A stretch of DNA of 64,000 nucleotides from Siphonodentalium dalli (Eukaryota; Mollusca; Scaphopoda; Gadilida; Siphonodentaliidae). The stretch is taken from NCBI GenBank assembly GCA_032622095.1, contig CP136068.1, forward strand, positions 130,395,989 to 130,459,988. Direction: 5' to 3'. Both the position numbers and the translations under genes were made by a program. A model generated the notes under the pieces. It was not told where the DNA came from, ran no database searches, and worked only from the letters and a program-made list of their open reading frames with translations. Below, one piece after another: positions 59,176 to 64,000 of this stretch. Within the stretch, counting starts at the first letter, position 1, and each line of letters begins with the position of its first letter.

Positions 59176-59639
59176 TTTGTTGAGTTTGAAATGTTCTGTC
59201 ACTTCTCTATCGTGTTGGTGCCCATATATGAGCTTGTGTGCTGATACAAAATACGTGTGAAGATTTCGTGTAAAGTTGAAGTCGAAACCGAAAGCATCCT
59301 ATAATTAATAGTTAGTAGATACATACATGTCAAGATTCCTGAAGATAAGATTGTCCGGCCATCGGGAAACATATCTGTGATCACCCATTGAACCAGTCTA
59401 AGTTATTTGCTGTGATTTTAACACTAGAATGTGTTTCAGTCGCTTCGGAATAAAATGGCGACCGCCAGCCTGGCCATGTGATACACGGAAACAGTAACGA
59501 TAACTCTGGAAGACTATCAGTCAAACCAATATATGGTATTGAACATGTCCTCAAAACCAAGGGATTCAGATTTGGTTTTGATCAAAACCAAGGGAATCAG
59601 ATTTGGTATTGATCAATACCAACAAAAACCGAATATATT
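59176..59639. other. No gene; short tandem repeat
   Basis: AAAACCAAGGGATTCAGATT plus TGGTTTTGATC repeats once in tandem (about 59555-59610). Confidence 0.5.
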
Positions 59640-60030
59640 GTCAGTGTGGGAAGAATTTCACTTCAGTCGCGGAGGTTAGGTGGTACCTTTTCAGCAAGAA
59701 ACAGGCTGCATCCGATAAGCTACCACCAACGCGATCGTCTCTTCTAGAGGGTATCAGGAGGGCACATCTGCAGGCGTTCTTTTGGTGGAGTGCAACAACC
59801 GCGCGACAGAGAACCCCTGACGCAGAAGAATTTGGATGGGTGAAGAATGGTGATATATTTGAGCCAAAAACAACAGATCTCCCACCTGCACCGAATGCAA
59901 TCATCCAGCTTATCCGATGCAACTGCTCTAAAAGCAGATGTGAGACGAAGAGATGCAAGTGCAAATGCAATGACCCACCCTGTACTGATTTACGTTCATG
60001 TGATGGTAATTCTTCTGACTGTGCCCAATA
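59640..60030 (+). pseudogene. CXC-domain C-terminus of the orphan family
   Basis: An open frame of about 130 codons ends at a stop (60029). It reads CGKNFTSVAEVRWYLFSKKQ, then LPPTRSSLLEGIRRAHLQAF, then FGWVKNGD, TDLPPAPNAIIQLIRC and NCSKSRCETKRCKCKCNDPP, with CTDLRSC after it. The last part is a tesmin/TSO1-like CXC domain, a Cys-rich zinc-binding, DNA-binding fold. In the families I remember, this layout is the C-terminus of the same large protein whose N-terminal and central part lies at 51.3-53.5 kb. The frame has no ATG near its start (it opens with TTG), so it is a fragment. The coding part is unbroken, unlike the upstream piece. Confidence 0.75.
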
Positions 60031-61369
60031 GTTCTATAACCCGCATACAGTATGACAGCGATAAGGATGAACCATTTTGATATTGGTGATTATCTTACAG
60101 TTATAAAGCATGATAACATTTCATACTATTGTCAGCTTATTTTCAAAGCATTGCAATGCGCAGTCCTTATTTTAGCAAAAAGTCACAGTTTGTCACGTAT
60201 ATGCTTCAAATTCGGCCACCTCTGCCTAATAAACTCAACATTATCGGTGAAAATGGGCATTTTTGAATTTTCACTCTTATTTGACCGCCATTTTGGCCGC
60301 CATCCTGGATATAATTGCCCATAATTGGTGTAATGGGATGGTTATCGCCATAAGTTAATTGGTTTTTTTTAACTTCTTCTGTCAAATATTGCTCATTTCC
60401 ATTCAAAATTTGCTTAGAATCCAAGAAGCATTTTTGGTGAAAATTTATACACCATTTCCTAAATTCTCATTTTTGAGAAAATGGGCCAGGATGAGATGCA
60501 AAACCATTACAATATGTTGCCCAAATGAGTATATATTACAATAAAGAAGAAAACAGGTTTCTGTTTGTCACCAGTTTCGAACGTAGGCGAATGATTAGTG
60601 GTGCATGTGCAAACAATCATCAAATATCCAACTTCTGGTCGCCATTTTGGCCGCCATCTTTGTCGAATAGCGGACATTTTTCGATTAAAAGAATGTTTGA
60701 TACAATATAATCACCACTATATAGAGATATTCAATGGTACATCCAACAATTGACAGTTCAGGCAACATCACCAGCATAGTCGCTATATTTATTCATAAGA
60801 GCCTCTACTATTTGGAGTTATGGTGATTATTCGCTGAAAATGAAAACAAATTGATTCTGAACAAGGGACCCATATTTATACCCTGACAAAGATCCAACAC
60901 ATAGACTGCTGATGACGACTTATATCCAGAGGTGACAATGGACCTTTCCACAGCTGTTAATCAAATAAATATTAGATGATATTTTCGACCAATCAGCGAC
61001 TGAGTCGACAAATGGCTGCATTGGAAATTGTGCTGCCATCTTTCTTCACCCTAATTTGTATATCCATGCATACATTCAGTGTTAAGTTGGCTATATTCAA
61101 ACAACATTTCTGTTGTCAAATCATAATATACTGAGATTTATATTTGCGCCATGATGTTATAAATTTATCTGATTATAACAATTTTTTTCATTTAACATGA
61201 CACTTGTCATAATTTTCACAATTCATGGCAAAACGTTTATCTGGTTTAGATATATTACAGAGTTCGGGGATCTGTCTGTCTGTTCTGGTCTGTTCTCGAT
61301 TTTTCTTCCAGAGGCCTTGACCGATTTCAACCAGATTTGGTGTGGTGCCTGTGAGCACCCCAGCAGATG
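60031..61369. other. No gene; GGCGGCCAT-family remnants
   Basis: GACCGCCATTTTGGCCGCCA (60283) and GTCGCCATTTTGGCCGCCAT (60640) belong to the dispersed GGCGGCCAT family. A CTGTCTGTCTGTTCTG stretch with GACCGATTTCAACCAGATTT (61273-61342) resembles the head of other repeats here. Confidence 0.55.
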
Positions 61370-61720
61370 TTATAACGGCCTTATTTTTCAAATTAAAATT
61401 TTTAAACAAATACAATTTTTATTTGATTTGTTTTTCAAAATTATAAAATTTTGGAGCAAGAATTTCAATCTAAAAATTGAATTTAAAAAAAATATGAAAA
61501 TTTAATAAATTAAATATTTTTTTCAAGTTTCAATCTAAAAATCTAAAAAGAAAATTAAAAACTTACAAACAAATTATAAAATTTTATTTAATTGTTTTCT
61601 TATAGTAAAAAACAGCAGAGTTGCTCAATCAGAGTTCAATCTAAAAAAGAAATGAATTTAAATTAAAAAAAATTAATTCAAACTATTTAAAAGATCAAAA
61701 TTTGCACGAATCATATACAT
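61370..61720. repeat. Very AT-rich low-complexity tract
   Basis: Words of A and T such as AAAATTTTTAAACAAAT and CAATCTAAAAATTGAA dominate. The words TTTCAATCTAAAAAT repeat at about 61465 and 61530. Confidence 0.7.
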
Positions 61721-62099
61721 GAGTCTGTTTCAGCTACTTAACATAAGGACAAGTGCTGATTTGTTCACTTCGGAAGTCGACCTCGGGTAACAGACAATAT
61801 ATATATGGATAAAGTATAATTACCAGTGGGTGGTACTAGCGCTGTTGTGTGGCCTCTGTGGAAAGCTCCATCACTATGGGTCTATTTCAATGCATATACC
61901 AAAACCAAAACCAAGACTAGAATTAGACAACTGGTGACATGGGGGAAGTTTATACCCACCCCGATCGTGTTTTAATGTTATTTTTATTAATTATTTCGCG
62001 TCATTTTTTAAATAATAAAGTGTAATTTTAATACCTCAGTTGCTTCGTCTATAATACATTTGCGCAGTTGTGTTTTACATATAATAAGTAACAAAAACG
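61721..62099. other. No recognisable gene
   Basis: Nothing recognised. Confidence 0.45.
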
Positions 62100-64000
62100 T
62101 TCTTGATCTATATCTATATTTGCGAATGTCTGTCTGTCTGTCTAAACAATTTACAGGGGACCATCTAGATGATACCAAAGGGGTGTACTAGGCGTAAAGT
62201 TTTACGAGAAAGATAATGGTGCGGGTTAGAATTTTCTAAAGTGACGCCGTTGTTGTCAGGGGCAAAAAAGGGGAGTGTCAGAATTTGTTTTTGTCACCGA
62301 TTGCCACGAAATTTACATTTAATCATCCCCATGATATGAAGAATCTAATGGTGTGGTTTAAATATGGAAAAAGAGGCATCGTTCGAGTCAGGGATGCGCG
62401 GAAGGGGAGATGGCCACCAAAATGATAAACTAATTTTAGCGCCGATTTCCACCAAACTGATATGTATTCTTCTTCATCATACAAGGAATCTAATTGTGTG
62501 ATTTAAAGACGCCCAAATTGGTGTCGTTTGGATGAGAGATTGTGGGGTGGTCACTACATTTGATAGGAATGGGTTTAGTCGCCGATAGCCACCACACTTA
62601 TACAAAATCATCCCCATGGCATGAGTAGTCTAGTGTTATGGCTTAAATCTGTCAACAGTTGCCTCATTCGAGTCAGGGGTGCAGAGGGGCACCAGAATTG
62701 ATACACAATATTTTTAGCGCCAATGTCCACCAAATTGATACACGTTCTTATCCATGATACAAGGAATCTAATCGATAGCGTGTGATTTAAAGACGCCATA
62801 TTTGTACTGTTTGGGTGAGAGATGGGGAGAGGTGTGGTGGGCACCAAATATGATAACAATTTGTTTAGTCGCCGATTAGCACCAAACTTATAAATAATCA
62901 TATCCATGATATCAGGAGTGAAATTGTGTGGTCTAAGGATGTCACAAGTGGGGCCATTCGAGTCAGTGGTGCATAGAGGTGAGAGGGACACAAAAAATGA
63001 TAACAATATGTTTAGCGCCGGTTTCCACCAGATTGATACATATTCTCCGTGATACGAGGAATTTAGTCGTGTGGTTTAGATACACAAATTGGTGCCATGA
63101 GAGATATGGGGACCTTAAATTTGATACGAGTTTGTATACTCGCCAATTTTCACAAATGTTATATATATGCATCCCCATAATGAGTCTAAGTATGTGGTTT
63201 AATGGTGACAATAGTAGCGCCGCTTGAGTCTGAATTAGGGACGGGAGGGTCACCAAAACTGCTCAAACACATGTTTAGTACCAATTACCATCATACACGT
63301 TCTTCTCAAATGATATGAGGAGTATGTTCGTGCTGTCTGTCTTTCTCTCTGTCTATCTGTAAGTGTTATATATATAACTTCACGGGGTACAATCGAGATG
63401 GCACCAAGGCAGTCTAAGATGGGTAACTTTTTACGAGGAAGATAAGAGTGCGGGTTAAATTCTTCTAAAGTGACGCTGTTGGTGTCAGGGGAAGAAAAGG
63501 GGGAAGGGCGGCAAAATAAAAAAATATGGTGAATATTTTTTTTCGCCGATTTCCACCAAACGCATACATAATAACCTCCGCGACATGGCGCTGTTCGAGT
63601 CAGCGTTGCAGGGAACATCAACTATTGATTTAATAAACTATTTTTAGCCCAGATATATTCTTCTTCTCCGTGATACGAGGAATATAATCGTGTGATTTAA
63701 AGAAGCCAAATTGCTGCCGTTTGGGTGAGAGATGGGGGTCATAACTATTATAAGAATTTGTTTAGTTGCTGATTACCGCCAAACCTATATATAATCATCT
63801 CCATTGTATCATGCATCCATGAGTCTAATGGACGTGGTTTAAATATGAGGATGGCAGTTGCACCAAAGCTGGTACAAATATATTTAGCATTAATTTCCAC
63901 AAATTCATACACGTTCTTCTCTAATGATACGATGAATTAAATCATATTTTGTGTCGTTTGGGTCACGGATGGCGAGAAGATGTGCACTATCATTGATAAT
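62100..64000 (+). mobile_element. Helitron-like repeat, copy 2 (5' part, runs off the window)
   Basis: It starts near TCTATATCTATATTTGCGAA, then TGTCTGTCTGTCTGTC (62106-62143). The body repeats CCGATTTCCACCAAACT, GTGTGATTTAAAGACGCC and GTTTGGGTGAGAGATGG several times. ACAATCGAGATGGCACCAAG occurs at 63388, as at 26775. Local identity to 25.9-27.5 kb is high. No 3' end lies in the window. Confidence 0.6.

Noticed and set aside
1-64000. tRNA, rRNA or other structured RNA genes
   Set aside because: I looked for B-box-like GGTTCGAATCC and similar motifs and saw none in a plausible context; no covariance search could be run.

Overview
The window looks like an AT-rich piece of a eukaryotic, probably marine invertebrate nuclear genome, most likely a mollusc or another lophotrochozoan. 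I infer this from the absence of bacterial-type operons and the density of decayed non-LTR retrotransposons. Other grounds are a transposon beginning TTTTTAGCTCA that carries GTCCG-rich sequence, AGGTCA-rich and CTGTCTGTCTG-rich repeats, and dispersed GGCGGCCAT-rich foldback repeats of a kind I associate with such genomes. The species is not identified, and almost all of the window is repeat-derived.

Layout: 1-1160 is a 164-bp tandem array. 2.8-5.6 kb holds a recent 160-bp duplication, a GCGATAAATCGC palindrome block and a GGACAGGTAC minisatellite. 6.3-9.8 kb is a large palindromic element made of two oppositely oriented minisatellite arrays. 9.9-12.6 kb has three related mini-exon-like segments. 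13.8-16.3 kb is a second palindromic minisatellite element. 17.2 kb carries a broken caspase-like fragment. 18.5-22 kb holds two more inverted-repeat elements, followed by a GIY-YIG endonuclease remnant. 23-28.2 kb holds AGGTCA-rich, 164-bp-unit and Helitron-like repeats. 28.2-32.0 kb is a pair of inverted 21-bp arrays around a broken L2/CR1-like LINE.

The best host-gene signal is at 32.8-33.6 kb: a 63-bp (21-codon) degenerate tandem array runs straight into an open segment with the start of a caspase p20 domain, ending at a good splice donor. No catalytic half of a caspase (His/Cys exons or p10) was found, so this is a partial gene or a pseudogene.

The second half: 34.9-41.2 kb is an ACCATGGTA repeat island interrupted by a hAT-like MITE and a 4-kb element with 700-bp inverted arms. 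42-44.2 kb holds a reverse poly(A) retrocopy end, 125-bp repeats and 350-bp repeats. 46.1-48.5 kb is a LINE remnant on the minus strand. 51.3-53.5 kb and 59.6-60.0 kb are two parts of one multicopy orphan protein family whose C-terminus is a tesmin/TSO1-like CXC domain. They are separated by 6 kb of inserted repeats, including a TTAA MITE and a 1.2-kb TA-flanked TIR element. 62.1-64 kb is a second copy of the Helitron-like repeat.

No intact gene, rRNA, tRNA or CRISPR array is supported. The recurring theme is DNA built as inverted pairs of minisatellite arrays, seen in at least five unrelated sequence families here.
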